DNA from: JAXGQD01 sp964401615
GTDB taxonomy: Bacteria > Bacillota > Clostridia > Saccharofermentanales > Fastidiosipilaceae
DNA length: 29,751 bases
Direction: 5' to 3'
NCBI GenBank assembly: GCA_964401615.1
Contig: CAYNZF010000019.1
Location: 1 to 29,751 of the forward strand
Part shown: in pieces, positions 14,875 to 23,463 of the stretch
Layout of the letters: each line of letters begins with the position of its first letter
Numbering within the stretch: position 1 is the stretch's first letter
Made by a program: the position numbers and the translations under genes
The notes under the pieces: generated by a model
Told to the model about the DNA's origin: nothing
Seen by the model: only the letters and a program-made list of their open reading frames with translations
Database searches by the model: none

Positions 14875-16218
14875 ATGGCTAAAGGCTCTTTTAAGCCGCT
14901 GAGCAAGTCAAAAGGTCACAAGTGGACATTTTTCGCTTGTGCATTGCTTGTTTTACTGGCTGGCGTTCTCGCCGCAACAGGATTGACGATTCGCGAACCC
15001 GGAACTGGAAGATTGCTTCCTATCCATGGGGCTTCGGAAATTCGTTTCGGTATCGACATCAGGGGTGGTGTGGAAGCAGTATACGCTCCGTCTGAATTTG
15101 CCGGGAAACCAACGGATCAGCAGATTGACGCAGTCCGCACAATTTTGGAAACCCGTCTCGACAATTTGAATATTTTGGATCGCGATGTTATTGTAGATCG
15201 CACTAACGCGCGCGTAACGGTTCGCTTCCCATGGAAGGCGACCGAAAAGGAATTCAATCCGGATGCCGCGATGAAGGAACTGGGGGAAACGGCTAAATTG
15301 AGTTTTGTCGGACCGGATGGGCTTGAAATACTCACCGGGGCGGACGTGAAGACCGCGGCCGTCGGTTCAATCACGCAGCCGGGCGGACAACCCGAATATG
15401 TCGTGCAATTGACCCTGAATCCAACCGGTGTTCAGAAATTCGCGGATGCCACACTTGCGTTCATGGGTCAGGAAATCACCATCAAAATGGATGATGCCAT
15501 AATATCCAGTCCGGTAGTTCAAGCGCACATCACGAATGGCGAAGCCATTATTTCCCCGATGGAAACACCGGAAATCGCCGTGGCCTTACAAGACAAAATC
15601 AATGCCGGCGCACTGCCTTTTGCCATTGACGCAGTATCAAGCCGCTCGATCAGCCCCGCCCTTGGAGCTTCAGCCCTCGAAGTCATGGTTAAAGCAGGTC
15701 TCTTCGCGTTTATTTTCCTCAGTCTGGCCCTGATCCTATACTACAGGATTTCAGGCTTTGTGGCCGTCATTTCCCTGGCGGCTCAGGTCATCGGTATCTT
15801 GCTGGCCATTTCCATTCCTCAACAGACCCTGACCCTACAGGGTATTGCCGGTATCATCCTCTCGATCGGAATGGGTATTGACGCGAATGTCATTGTGTCA
15901 GAGCGCATACGGGAAGAACTGCGAGGTGGTGCCACTGTTTTACAGGCTGTCGAAACGGGCTTCGACAAAGCGTTTTCGTCAATTTTGGACGGTAACGTCA
16001 CCGTGGCCATTTCTGCCATTTGCTTAATTGTCCTGGGCAGCGGTTCCATGCTTTCGTTCGGCTATTCTTTATTGGTTGGTGTAGTTCTTAACCTCCTCTG
16101 CGGTGCGACATTATCTCATCTCATGACGCGTTCTTTGGTGCAATTCAAGGTCTTCCGCAATTCCAAATGGTTTGTCAACTTAAAGAGCAATGCGAAAGAG
16201 GTGAAGGCCAGTGTTTAG
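14875..16218 (+). CDS. secD: Protein translocase subunit SecD
   Basis: SecD works with SecF as the proton-motive-force-driven helper of the SecYEG translocon in the cytoplasmic membrane. The 447-residue protein has one N-terminal transmembrane helix (ACALLVLLAGVLAATGL), the motif FGIDIRGGVEAVY, an extracytoplasmic P1-like domain and a C-terminal bundle of about five helices. The bundle includes IILSIGMGIDANVIVSERIR, the conserved RND-type D4 motif. I chose ATG 14875 because of GAAAGG about 10 bases upstream and a basic N-terminus; the frame is open for 28 more codons with no family similarity. A possible -10 box, TAGAAT, lies at 14820-14825. It overlaps secF by eight bases. Confidence 0.95.
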   Translation: MAKGSFKPLSKSKGHKWTFFACALLVLLAGVLAATGLTIREPGTGRLLPIHGASEIRFGIDIRGGVEAVYAPSEFAGKPTDQQIDAVRTILETRLDNLNILDRDVIVDRTNARVTVRFPWKATEKEFNPDAAMKELGETAKLSFVGPDGLEILTGADVKTAAVGSITQPGGQPEYVVQLTLNPTGVQKFADATLAFMGQEITIKMDDAIISSPVVQAHITNGEAIISPMETPEIAVALQDKINAGALPFAIDAVSSRSISPALGASALEVMVKAGLFAFIFLSLALILYYRISGFVAVISLAAQVIGILLAISIPQQTLTLQGIAGIILSIGMGIDANVIVSERIREELRGGATVLQAVETGFDKAFSSILDGNVTVAISAICLIVLGSGSMLSFGYSLLVGVVLNLLCGATLSHLMTRSLVQFKVFRNSKWFVNLKSNAKEVKASV

Positions 16219-17134
16219 TTTTTACAAAAATCGATATAAATTCTTACTCGTTTCTTCAGCTGTTTTGCTGGTCGGCTTCGTTACGATGTTTGTTTTCGGT
16301 CTTAACCTCGATATTCAGTTCAAAGGCGGCAGCATCCTTAATTACAGCTACAGTGGTGAAATCAATACCCAAGAGGCTGAACGAGTGATAGGAACCGCCA
16401 TCAATGGTGTGGTTACCGTACAAACCACCAAGGACCTGGCCGGTGAAAAACAAGCCCTGGTCGTGAATGTCGCCGGTGATGAAGCGCTGTCAGTTGAGCA
16501 GCAGACCGCCATGCGCGAAGCTTTGACAGAAGCCTTCCCTGACAATGCCATTGCGGTGGGTGACGTGCAGGTCGTCGCGCCTTTTATTGGTGCTGAGCTG
16601 CTGCGAAATGGTCTTTTGGCAATTTTCATTGCCTCGGTGCTCATCGTAGCCTACGTCTGGATTCGCTTTCGTACGATTTCAGGTCCCTCGGCCGGTGTTT
16701 TCGCCCTATTGGCCTTGTTGCATGACGTCCTGATCGCTTTCTTCGCCTTCGTCATATTTGGTTTCCCCCTCAATGAAACCGTGGTCGCGGTGGTCCTTTC
16801 CATTCTCGGCTGGTCGGTCAATGACACGATTGTCATTTATGACCGTATCCGTGAAAACGCGAACACACACCGCAACAACCAGAGCCTGCCGGATTTGGTC
16901 GACCGATCGATTCACCAGTCGCTGACACGTTCCATCAACACCTCCCTGGCTGCATTTTTCGCCGTGATGATCGCGTACATTTTTGCGACTATTTACAATA
17001 TTGAAAGCATCCGCGAGTTCGCCCTGCCCATGGCTGTCGGTATCATTGCCGGCTCCTATTCCACTATCTTTATTGCCACACCCTTTTGGGCGATGTGGAA
17101 AACGCGTGGCGGCATAAGCGGCTACGAAAACTGA
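16211..17134 (+). CDS. secF: Protein translocase subunit SecF
   Basis: SecF is the partner of SecD in late-stage protein export. The 307-residue protein shows the family motif LNLDIQFKGGSILNYSY after its first transmembrane helix and LGWSVNDTIVIYDRIREN in the C-terminal helix bundle; six membrane segments are visible. It starts at GTG 16211, inside the last codons of secD, with AGAGGTGAAGG immediately upstream, so translation is coupled. The downstream HAD gene starts in its stop codon. Assignment is firm. Confidence 0.95.
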   Translation: MFSFYKNRYKFLLVSSAVLLVGFVTMFVFGLNLDIQFKGGSILNYSYSGEINTQEAERVIGTAINGVVTVQTTKDLAGEKQALVVNVAGDEALSVEQQTAMREALTEAFPDNAIAVGDVQVVAPFIGAELLRNGLLAIFIASVLIVAYVWIRFRTISGPSAGVFALLALLHDVLIAFFAFVIFGFPLNETVVAVVLSILGWSVNDTIVIYDRIRENANTHRNNQSLPDLVDRSIHQSLTRSINTSLAAFFAVMIAYIFATIYNIESIREFALPMAVGIIAGSYSTIFIATPFWAMWKTRGGISGYEN

Positions 17135-17814
17135 TGACCAGGCCTTCGATCAAGAAGCCACTCAGAGAATTCGCTTATCTTATCTTCGATTTAGACGGTA
17201 CGATAGCCGATTCTCTTGCTGTTTGGCAAAAAATCGACGAAATCTTTTTAGCTCGCCGCGGCATCATTTGCGACGAGACTTATCTGCAGGCGGTACGGGT
17301 CATGCGTCCCTATGAATCAGCCCGCTACACGATTGAGCGCTACAATTTACGTGAACACCCGGATGAGGTGGTCAACGAGTGGGTCGAGATGGCCTTCATC
17401 GAATATCGCGACGTCATCGAACTCAGGCCGGGCGTCATTCCCTTTCTGGCTGAACAAATTGAGTACGGTAAAAAACTGGCCATTTGTACCTCCAGTAACA
17501 GGGCATTCGTTGAAGTGCTGCTGAAGCGCTACGACATCCTGCACTTCTTTGACGTGGTGGTCTGCGCACAAGAACACATACTCGGAAAAAACTTGCCCGA
17601 TATCTGGACTTTTACTGCTCATGCCATGCATGCTCAGGCCAAGGACTGCTTGGTTTTTGAAGACACGCTGGACGTCTTGCTGGCCGCGAAACAAGCCGGC
17701 TGCACAACGCTCGCCATTGAAGATGCCCATGCCGCGCACGAACGTGATGAACTCAAAGCAATGGCCGATTATTATTTTCAGGATTTCTTTTCACTGGCAG
17801 AAGCTTTTAGGTAA
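17134..17814 (+). CDS. HAD-superfamily hydrolase (beta-phosphoglucomutase-like)
   Basis: This 226-residue cytoplasmic phosphatase or phosphomutase has all four HAD motifs: FDLDGTIADS with nucleophile Asp19 and Asp21, CTSSNR (motif II), a Lys in GKNLPDIW (motif III) and VFEDTLDVLLAA (motif IV). The helical cap after motif I puts it in subfamily I, with beta-phosphoglucomutase and phosphoglycolate phosphatase. ATG 17134 overlaps the secF stop (TGATG), so it is the third gene of a secD-secF operon. That context probably reflects co-transcription rather than a role in secretion. The substrate is not predictable from sequence. Confidence 0.87.
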   Translation: MTRPSIKKPLREFAYLIFDLDGTIADSLAVWQKIDEIFLARRGIICDETYLQAVRVMRPYESARYTIERYNLREHPDEVVNEWVEMAFIEYRDVIELRPGVIPFLAEQIEYGKKLAICTSSNRAFVEVLLKRYDILHFFDVVVCAQEHILGKNLPDIWTFTAHAMHAQAKDCLVFEDTLDVLLAAKQAGCTTLAIEDAHAAHERDELKAMADYYFQDFFSLAEAFR

Positions 17815-17864
17815 GATCACGTCTGCCGTTTGTGCTTTGTGGTCGGTTGTGATTGCGAAACTCT

Positions 17865-17893
17865 TTGCCTGTGTTAAAGAGTCCTGTTATGCT
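17865..17893 (+). promoter_or_regulatory. Promoter of the 18.0-18.35 kb mini-operon
   Basis: TTGCCT (17865-17870), a 17-base spacer and TATGCT (17888-17893) form a good promoter. It overlaps an inverted repeat, ACTCTTT (17860-17866) / AAAGAGT (17876-17882), that could be an operator or a remnant transcript end for the secDF operon. Confidence 0.55.
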
Positions 17894-17968
17894 GACCTTA
17901 TTGACAACGAATTGAAATAACCACAATCACCGAGGCGCATAAGGCAATCATGAAAGGATGGACAGAAA

Positions 17969-18028
17969 ATGAAAGTCGGAATTATCGGAGCAGGACGCCC
18001 GGTTAAAATTGCGGAAGTTGAGGGATAA
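17969..18028 (+). CDS. 19-aa mini-ORF resembling a Rossmann-fold N-terminus
   Basis: ATG 17969, with AAAGGATGGA about 10 bases upstream, encodes MKVGIIGAGRPVKIAEVEG and stops at TAA 18028, two bases before the next gene. The first nine residues look like the beta-strand and glycine loop that begin NAD(P)-binding dehydrogenases. It may be the stub of a deleted oxidoreductase gene, a translated leader that couples to the next ORF, or chance. The good ribosome binding site and tight spacing favour translation. Confidence 0.35.
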   Translation: MKVGIIGAGRPVKIAEVEG

Positions 18029-18030
18029 AG

Positions 18031-18351
18031 ATGACGAAAGTAAAAATCGAGCCGGGTATTTGCGGCCTGAACACCATCGTGACGGCCGAATATGATGAGG
18101 ATGAGAACCTTGTGACGCTGAAAATCCATTCAGCCTGCGAAGCTGTTCAGGCCATCATCCCCAATCTGGGTGATACCTTTGACCCTTATGAAGTTTGTTT
18201 AGTCAGACCGGGCCGGGATCCGCTGACCGTGTTCGCGGGAGAGACCTTTCCTGGACACGCATCCTGTCCCACCATTCCCGGAATCATTAAGTGTATCGAA
18301 GTCGCGGCCGGTTTGGCTTTGCCAAAAGACGCGTTGATTCATTTCGAATAA
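18031..18351 (+). CDS. Small conserved Cys-containing protein (DUF6951-like)
   Basis: The 106-residue soluble protein has the pattern ITKV-like start, PGICGLNTIVTAE, a central Cys (HSACEAV), SCPTIPGIIKCIEVAAGLALP and a short acidic end. From memory this matches a widespread anaerobe family of about 100 residues labelled DUF6951, whose function is not established; I could not check this by search. The spaced cysteines could bind a metal or act in redox chemistry (inference). The ATG lies two bases after the mini-ORF stop, whose end (GAGGGATAAAG) provides the ribosome binding site, and a strong terminator follows at 18398. Confidence 0.75.
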   Translation: MTKVKIEPGICGLNTIVTAEYDEDENLVTLKIHSACEAVQAIIPNLGDTFDPYEVCLVRPGRDPLTVFAGETFPGHASCPTIPGIIKCIEVAAGLALPKDALIHFE

Positions 18352-18397
18352 GGGTACAAGAAATTTTCGCACATAAAATCCTTGTTTCTCAAGGCAA

Positions 18398-18435
18398 AAA
18401 CAGCCGCATCCTCTTGGATACGGCTGTTTCGTTTT
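18398..18435 (+). terminator. Strong hairpin terminator between convergent genes
   Basis: AAACAGCCGCATCC and GGATACGGCTGTTT pair with one mismatch around TCTT, followed by CGTTTT. On the minus strand the hairpin is followed by TTTTGCC. It can end both the small-protein transcript and transketolase. Confidence 0.85.
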
Positions 18436-18463
18436 AGGTGTGTGGGTTTTCAGCACGGATTGC

Positions 18464-20461
18464 TCAAGCGAGCTTGCTGATGACCGCCTTGGCCTTTTCA
18501 ACCACATTTTCAGGGGTCAGACCAAAGGCTTCGAAAAGCACTTTCGCAGGAGCTGAAGCGCCGTAGTGATCGAGGGCGACCACTGCGCCATCCAGACCGG
18601 TAAAACGGTACCAGGGCTGGCTGCAAGCCGCTTCAACGGCGACACGTGCGCGTACGCTTGCGGGAAGGATCTCTTCTTGATAAGCCGCGTCTTGTTCGAG
18701 GAAGAGCTCCATACAGGGCATGGAAACAACGCGGACGGTCTTGCCCTCTGCGCGCAGCGTATCAGCGGCGTTGACGATAATTTCGACTTCTGAACCTGTC
18801 GCGATCAAGATGAGCTCCGGATCGCCTTTACTGTTGTCTGACAGCACATAAGCCCCTTTGAGCGCAGCTTTACCGGTCTCATCATAGGTTGGGAGATTTT
18901 GACGGCTCAGAGCCAGCGCGACGGGCTTACGTTGACTGAAGGCAAAAGCATAAGCCGCAGCGGTTTCATGGCCGTCAGCCGGACGCCAGGTGTAAAGACC
19001 GGGGACCGCGCGCAGGGTGTCGAGCTGCTCGATGGGTTCGTGGGTTGCACCGTCTTCACCGACGCCGATACTGTCATGAGTCAAAACATAAGTCACAGGC
19101 AGGCCCATGATGGCGGAGAGGCGCAAGGCAGGCTTCAGATAATCAGAGAAAATCAAGAAGGTCGCACAATAAGGGCGTAAACCGCTATGTAAGGCTAAAC
19201 CGTTGCTGATGCAAGCCATGGCGAATTCGCGGACCCCAAAATGGATGTTGCGTCCTGCGTAATTGTCTTTGGAAATCCAGCTTTGGGCTTTTTGTACGGT
19301 AAGCGTAGAACCGGCCAGATCGGCGGAGCCGCCAATCCAGTTATCGAAACGCTCGGAAATGCGGTTGATGCAGGTTTCAGATGTTTTTCTGGTCGCGACT
19401 GAACCTGAAAATTCCCAAAACGCTTCGTCATTGATCAAATCAGGGGTTTTACCCTCCTGTAAATCCTGGAATTTCTTGTAGTCATCCGGGAAAGCCTTCG
19501 CGTAAGCGGCCAGGCTCTCTTCCCAGCTGCGTTGGTTTTCTGACAGGGCAGCCTTCTGGTCGGCCATGTATGTATCCAATTCCACAGACGTGGCAAAAGC
19601 TTCGGTCAGCGTCCAGCCCAGGTTTTCTCTGAGTTTCACGATGTTATCGGCACCCAGCGGAGCACCGTGTGTTTTTTCCGATCCGACAAGGGGCGAACCA
19701 TAGCCGATTTGAGTGTGGACTGCAATCAGGGTCGGTTGGTCGCTGCAGGCTTTCGCTTCTGCGATGGCTTGATTGATGGCCGCGGTGTCATTGCCGTCCG
19801 CGACATCCAGGGTCTGCCAGCCATAGGCGCGATAACGCGCTTGCACATCTTCGGTAAACGCGACATCCGTGTCACCTTCGATGGATATTTCATTATCATC
19901 GTAGAGAACAATCAATTTTCCTAAGCCGAGCGTGCCCGCCAACGAACAAGCTTCACTCGATACGCCCTCTTCCAGACAACCGTCGCCCACAAGGGCAAAA
20001 GTGTAATGATCGATGATGGCTTGCTCTTCTTTATTAAATCTGGCAGCCAAATGCGCTTCGGCCAATGCTACGCCCACTGCGGAAGAAACGCCTTGTCCCA
20101 GCGGACCTGTGGTCATTTCCACACCCTCGGTCATGCCGTATTCAGGATGACCGGGTGTCTTGCTTTCAAATTGACGAAAATTCATCAAATCTTCTTTAGT
20201 CAGTCCGTAGCCATATAAATGGAGCAGTGAGTAAAGCAGCATGGACGCGTGTCCTGCAGAGAGGATGAAACGGTCGCGGTTGATCCATTTGGGATCAGCC
20301 GGATTGTGCTTTAGCTGCTGGCTGAAAAGGGTGTACGCCATCGCCGCTGAACCAAGGGGTTTTCCGGGGTGGCCTGAATTGGCCTTTTGGACGGCATCTG
20401 CCGAAAGGATGCGAATCGCGTTGATAGCCGTTTGGTCTAATTCTGAATTTCTCGTGAACAT
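18464..20461 (-). CDS. tkt: Transketolase
   Basis: Transketolase moves two-carbon ketol units between sugar phosphates in the non-oxidative pentose phosphate pathway, using thiamine diphosphate and Mg2+. The 665 residues are full length for the bacterial single-chain enzyme. Recognisable parts are the N-terminal substrate loop (KANSGHPGKPLGSAAMAY), TPP-binding GDGCLEEGVSSEA, the central pyrimidine-binding domain (GLRPYCATFLIFSDYL, LTHDSIGVGEDGATHEPIEQL) and a C-terminal domain (GSEVEIIVNAADTLRAEGK). I chose ATG 20461 because AGGAGGT precedes it at ideal spacing; eight more codons upstream are open but lack a site. It is a single gene with a terminator at 18398-18435. Confidence 0.97.
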   Translation of the reverse strand: MFTRNSELDQTAINAIRILSADAVQKANSGHPGKPLGSAAMAYTLFSQQLKHNPADPKWINRDRFILSAGHASMLLYSLLHLYGYGLTKEDLMNFRQFESKTPGHPEYGMTEGVEMTTGPLGQGVSSAVGVALAEAHLAARFNKEEQAIIDHYTFALVGDGCLEEGVSSEACSLAGTLGLGKLIVLYDDNEISIEGDTDVAFTEDVQARYRAYGWQTLDVADGNDTAAINQAIAEAKACSDQPTLIAVHTQIGYGSPLVGSEKTHGAPLGADNIVKLRENLGWTLTEAFATSVELDTYMADQKAALSENQRSWEESLAAYAKAFPDDYKKFQDLQEGKTPDLINDEAFWEFSGSVATRKTSETCINRISERFDNWIGGSADLAGSTLTVQKAQSWISKDNYAGRNIHFGVREFAMACISNGLALHSGLRPYCATFLIFSDYLKPALRLSAIMGLPVTYVLTHDSIGVGEDGATHEPIEQLDTLRAVPGLYTWRPADGHETAAAYAFAFSQRKPVALALSRQNLPTYDETGKAALKGAYVLSDNSKGDPELILIATGSEVEIIVNAADTLRAEGKTVRVVSMPCMELFLEQDAAYQEEILPASVRARVAVEAACSQPWYRFTGLDGAVVALDHYGASAPAKVLFEAFGLTPENVVEKAKAVISKLA

Positions 20462-20610
20462 TGGGACCTCCTGCATTGACTTCACTCTTTGTTTGCATGA
20501 TAAATGTGAGTATGATTAAACATGTCAATTTTAGCACAACTCAGCTTGGCGCGGGTCGATTGAAGACGAGTCCGGGTATTGAAAAATTTTGAAAAAAAGC
20601 TAAATAGTTA

Positions 20611-20638
20611 TTGAATTATCAAATTATAATATTATAAT
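20611..20638 (+). promoter_or_regulatory. Promoter of the ArsR-sulfur operon
   Basis: TTGAAT (20611-20616), a 16-base spacer and TATAAT (20633-20638) lie in an A/T-rich region 31 bases before the ArsR start codon. A second TATAAT sits at 20625-20630 inside the palindrome. Directly divergent from tkt. Confidence 0.65.
20623..20638. promoter_or_regulatory. Perfect 16-bp palindrome over the -10 box, probable ArsR operator
   Basis: ATTATAATATTATAAT is exactly self-complementary and covers the -10 hexamer of the promoter. Binding there would block RNA polymerase. A/T-rich palindromes are usual for ArsR-family operators, and the first gene downstream encodes an ArsR protein, so autoregulation is the simplest reading. 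Confidence 0.6.
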
Positions 20639-20668
20639 AATTGAGTACGAAAATTGGAGAGCATACAT

Positions 20669-20968
20669 ATGAACAACGAGTCAGATAAACAACACAAAGA
20701 TGAAGTTCAAGAAAAGGCCGATTTACTCAAAGCCTTGAGTAATCCGGTCAGGCTGTGCATTTTGCAGAAATTGATGCACGCTGACAGCTGCACTGTGACA
20801 TATTTTACTTCATGTATGACTGCTTCACAGTCAACCATCTCTCAACATCTCGCCAAGCTGCGTACTCAAAACATTGTGGCGGTTGAGAGAGAAGGAACCA
20901 ATGCCCATTATTTTATAAAAGATCAATTGACCAAGGATATTTTAAAACTAATTTTTGAGGAGAACTAA
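20669..20968 (+). CDS. ArsR-family transcriptional repressor
   Basis: The 99-residue winged-helix protein shows LLKALSNPVRLCILQKL, a recognition helix (MTASQSTISQHLAKLRTQNIV) and a wing (VEREGTNAHYFIKD), the ArsR/SmtB pattern. It lacks the arsenic-type ELCVCDL motif but has cysteines at 30, 41 and 49. Cys41 and Cys49 lie in and just before the recognition region, so a metal or sulfur-species sensor is possible. The ATG has GGAGAG eight bases upstream; an upstream TTG at 20654 is less likely. The stop is one base before the ATG of the sulfur-metabolism protein, so they form one operon. By analogy with SqrR/BigR it may respond to (poly)sulfide (inference); the inducer is not known. Confidence 0.85.
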   Translation: MNNESDKQHKDEVQEKADLLKALSNPVRLCILQKLMHADSCTVTYFTSCMTASQSTISQHLAKLRTQNIVAVEREGTNAHYFIKDQLTKDILKLIFEEN

Positions 20969-20969
20969 A

Positions 20970-23426
20970 ATGACGAAGCCAAAAAAGATTCTAATCGTAG
21001 GTGGTGTGGCCGGCGGAGCAACTGCAGCGGCCAGAATGAGAAGACTGGATCAAGAAGCAGAAATCATCCTTTTTGAACGGGGAGAATACATCTCCTACGC
21101 GAACTGCGGCTTGCCTTACTATATCGGAGGCGTGATTGAAGAACGCGAGAATCTTTTTGTCACGACAAAAGAATACTTCAGCGCTCGTTACAATCTTGAC
21201 ATAAGGCCGCTGAACGAAGTGCTTTCGATCGATCGTGAAGCTAAAGAAGTGGTGGTCAAGGACATCGCTGCGGCCAAAGAATACCGCGAAAGCTATGATT
21301 ATTTGGTTTTGGCGACCGGTTCTTCTCCAATCGTACCCAACTTGCCGGGCATCAAAGGTGAAAATGTTTTCACGCTCTGGACGATTCCGGACACGGACCG
21401 CATTTACAATTACATCAATGAAAAGAAAGTGGAACGCGCGGTCGTTATCGGCGGTGGTTTTATCGGATTGGAAGTCGCTGAAAACCTGGTTGAGCGTGGT
21501 CTGAAAGTAAGCATAGTTGAAAAATTGCCCCAAATTATGGCTGTTTACGACCCGGACATGGCGATGATCCTGGAAAATGATTTACGTGACCACGGTGTTG
21601 AACTGCTCCTGGGTAAAGCCCTCGTGTCCATCGCCGAAGATGGTAAAAGTCTCAGCCTGGACAGCGGCGAAACCATCGCGACGGACATGATCGTCCTCTC
21701 GATCGGTACCCGTCCGAACGGGATGCTGGCCAAAGAAGCGGGCCTGGAAATGAATCAACGGGGCGGAGTCATTGTTGACGACTATATGCAAACTTCCGAT
21801 CCTTTCATTTTCGCGGTCGGCGACATGATTGAAGTCAATGACTTTAATACCGGCTTGAAAACCATGGTCCCGCTGGCCGGTCCGGCCAACAAGCAAGGCC
21901 GCATCGTGGCGGACAACATTCATAAACCCAAAACAAGCCGCTACCAGGGGACACAAGGAACCTCCATCGTGAAGCTTTTTGACTTGAGCGCGGCAGTCAC
22001 CGGTTTGAATGAAAATGCCTTGCAGCGTCTCGGAAAAAAGTATCGCGAAGACTATCTGATCGCTTTGGCTCATCCCAATGCTCACGCAGGCTATTATCCG
22101 GGTGCGCTGCCCCTGACCATAAAACTCATTTTTGACCTGAAGGGCAAAGTGCTCGGTGCTCAGGCCGTCGGTTACGATGGCGTCGACAAACGTATCGATG
22201 TTCTGGCCACCGCCATCAGGCTGGGCGCGACCGTCTTTGATCTCGAGAACCTGGAACTTGCCTATGCGCCACCCTTTTCTTCCGCCAAGGACCCGGTCAA
22301 CGTCGTTGGATACATGGCCAAAAATCAGCTGGAGGGTTTAAGTGATGCTTTCCTCGTGCGTGAACTGGACCAGCTGAGTCCTGACATGCAGCTGCTGGAC
22401 GTCCGCGAAGCAGAAGAAACCTATATCGGGAATATTCCCGGGGCGCAGTTTATCACCCTGACGGAGCTGCGTGAGGGCATGAGTAGACTGGATCCTTCCA
22501 AAACGTACATCCTTCACTGTGCCAGCGGTCTGCGCTCCTACATCGCCGAACGTATGCTTAAAGAAGCCGGTTTCAAAGCCAAAAATCTGCTGGGCGGATT
22601 CCACACTTACAGTGACGCGCAGCCGCGCGGAACACGTGGTGATTATTGTGCCGTCCAGGACACGGATAAATACGAAGAGGTGAACGCGGCAGCAGCCGAT
22701 GTCATGCAAGTGGATGCCTGCGGACTGGCTTGCCCCGGTCCCATCATGTCCGTGAATAAAGCGATGCAGACCCGCGCCGACGGTGAACGGGTCAAAGTAC
22801 TGGCGACCGATCCCGGTTTTTCGAGAGACATCGCGTCCTGGTGCGAGAACACAGGTAACGTGCTCATCGAACAAGGGAAAGAAGGCAATAAATTCACCGC
22901 TCTCATTCAGAAAGGTCAATTGCTCTGCGATGCCGTTCACACGGATACCCTTTGCGTCAAAGAAAAAACCATGATCATCTTCAGCGGCGACCTGGACAAA
23001 GCGATTGCAGCGTTCATCATTGCCAACGGCGCGGCGGCCATGGGTAACCAGGTCAATATGTTCTTTACATTCTGGGGTCTGAATATTCTGCGTAAGCCTA
23101 AGAAGATGCAGATCAAGAAGAGCTTTATGGGCAAAATGTTCTCCTCCATGATGCCGCGCGGCAGTAAAAAACTCGGTTTGTCGCGCATGAATTTTGCCGG
23201 TGCGGGTGCCAAAATGATCCGCAGCGTCATGAAGAACAACAACATTTCCTCGCTGGAAGATCTCATCGCGGATGCCATCAAATCAGGTGTAAAAATTACG
23301 GCCTGCCAGATGTCAATGGATTTGATGGGCATCACCTTCGACGAGCTGGTTGATGGGGTTGAAATCAGTGGTGTGGCTGCAATGCTGAACGATAACGACC
23401 ATTCGAACATGAATCTCTTCATTTGA
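20970..23426 (+). CDS. Four-domain sulfur protein: CoA-disulfide-reductase-like, rhodanese, TusA and DsrE-like
   Basis: This 818-residue protein joins four sulfur-handling modules. Residues 1-450 are an FAD/NAD(P)H-dependent oxidoreductase of the CoA-disulfide reductase/NADH oxidase group: FAD motif ILIVGGVAGGATAAARMRR, redox Cys46 in ISYANCGLPYY, second nucleotide motif AVVIGGGFIGLEVAENL. About 455-555 is a rhodanese domain with active-site Cys517 (HCASGLRS). About 580-650 is a TusA domain with Cys584 and the CPGP motif at Cys588. About 665-818 is a DsrE/DsrF-like domain with Cys779. Such fusions are thought to move sulfane sulfur from CoA-persulfide or polysulfide along successive cysteines. 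ATG 20970 follows GAGGAGAA and the ArsR stop. All four cysteines are present, so each module may be active. Confidence 0.93.
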   Translation: MTKPKKILIVGGVAGGATAAARMRRLDQEAEIILFERGEYISYANCGLPYYIGGVIEERENLFVTTKEYFSARYNLDIRPLNEVLSIDREAKEVVVKDIAAAKEYRESYDYLVLATGSSPIVPNLPGIKGENVFTLWTIPDTDRIYNYINEKKVERAVVIGGGFIGLEVAENLVERGLKVSIVEKLPQIMAVYDPDMAMILENDLRDHGVELLLGKALVSIAEDGKSLSLDSGETIATDMIVLSIGTRPNGMLAKEAGLEMNQRGGVIVDDYMQTSDPFIFAVGDMIEVNDFNTGLKTMVPLAGPANKQGRIVADNIHKPKTSRYQGTQGTSIVKLFDLSAAVTGLNENALQRLGKKYREDYLIALAHPNAHAGYYPGALPLTIKLIFDLKGKVLGAQAVGYDGVDKRIDVLATAIRLGATVFDLENLELAYAPPFSSAKDPVNVVGYMAKNQLEGLSDAFLVRELDQLSPDMQLLDVREAEETYIGNIPGAQFITLTELREGMSRLDPSKTYILHCASGLRSYIAERMLKEAGFKAKNLLGGFHTYSDAQPRGTRGDYCAVQDTDKYEEVNAAAADVMQVDACGLACPGPIMSVNKAMQTRADGERVKVLATDPGFSRDIASWCENTGNVLIEQGKEGNKFTALIQKGQLLCDAVHTDTLCVKEKTMIIFSGDLDKAIAAFIIANGAAAMGNQVNMFFTFWGLNILRKPKKMQIKKSFMGKMFSSMMPRGSKKLGLSRMNFAGAGAKMIRSVMKNNNISSLEDLIADAIKSGVKITACQMSMDLMGITFDELVDGVEISGVAAMLNDNDHSNMNLFI

Positions 23427-23430
23427 GGCA

Positions 23431-23457
23431 TTGATTTTCCCGAATTTGTAGTAAAAT
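23431..23457 (+). promoter_or_regulatory. Candidate promoter of the DUF554 gene
   Basis: TTGATT (23431-23436) and TAAAAT (23452-23457) are separated by 15 bases, shorter than ideal. The -10 box ends six bases before the ATG, which predicts a leaderless transcript. Confidence 0.4.
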
Positions 23458-23463
23458 AGGCCA

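Noticed and set aside
17860..17882. Terminator of the secDF operon
   Set aside because: The ACTCTTT/AAAGAGT stem is not followed by a U-run and overlaps a good promoter, so it is listed only as a possible operator.
20484..20523. 13-codon histidine-containing leader ORF (minus strand) before tkt
   Set aside because: A TAAAAT box sits only four bases before its ATG and there is no ribosome binding site. The His content is too low for an attenuator and transketolase has no reason for one.
22338..22940. 200-codon open frame antisense to the sulfur protein
   Set aside because: It lies wholly inside a gene with four conserved domains, lacks a ribosome binding site and has no recognisable motif. 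The same applies to other antisense frames over rnj, tkt and the activase gene.
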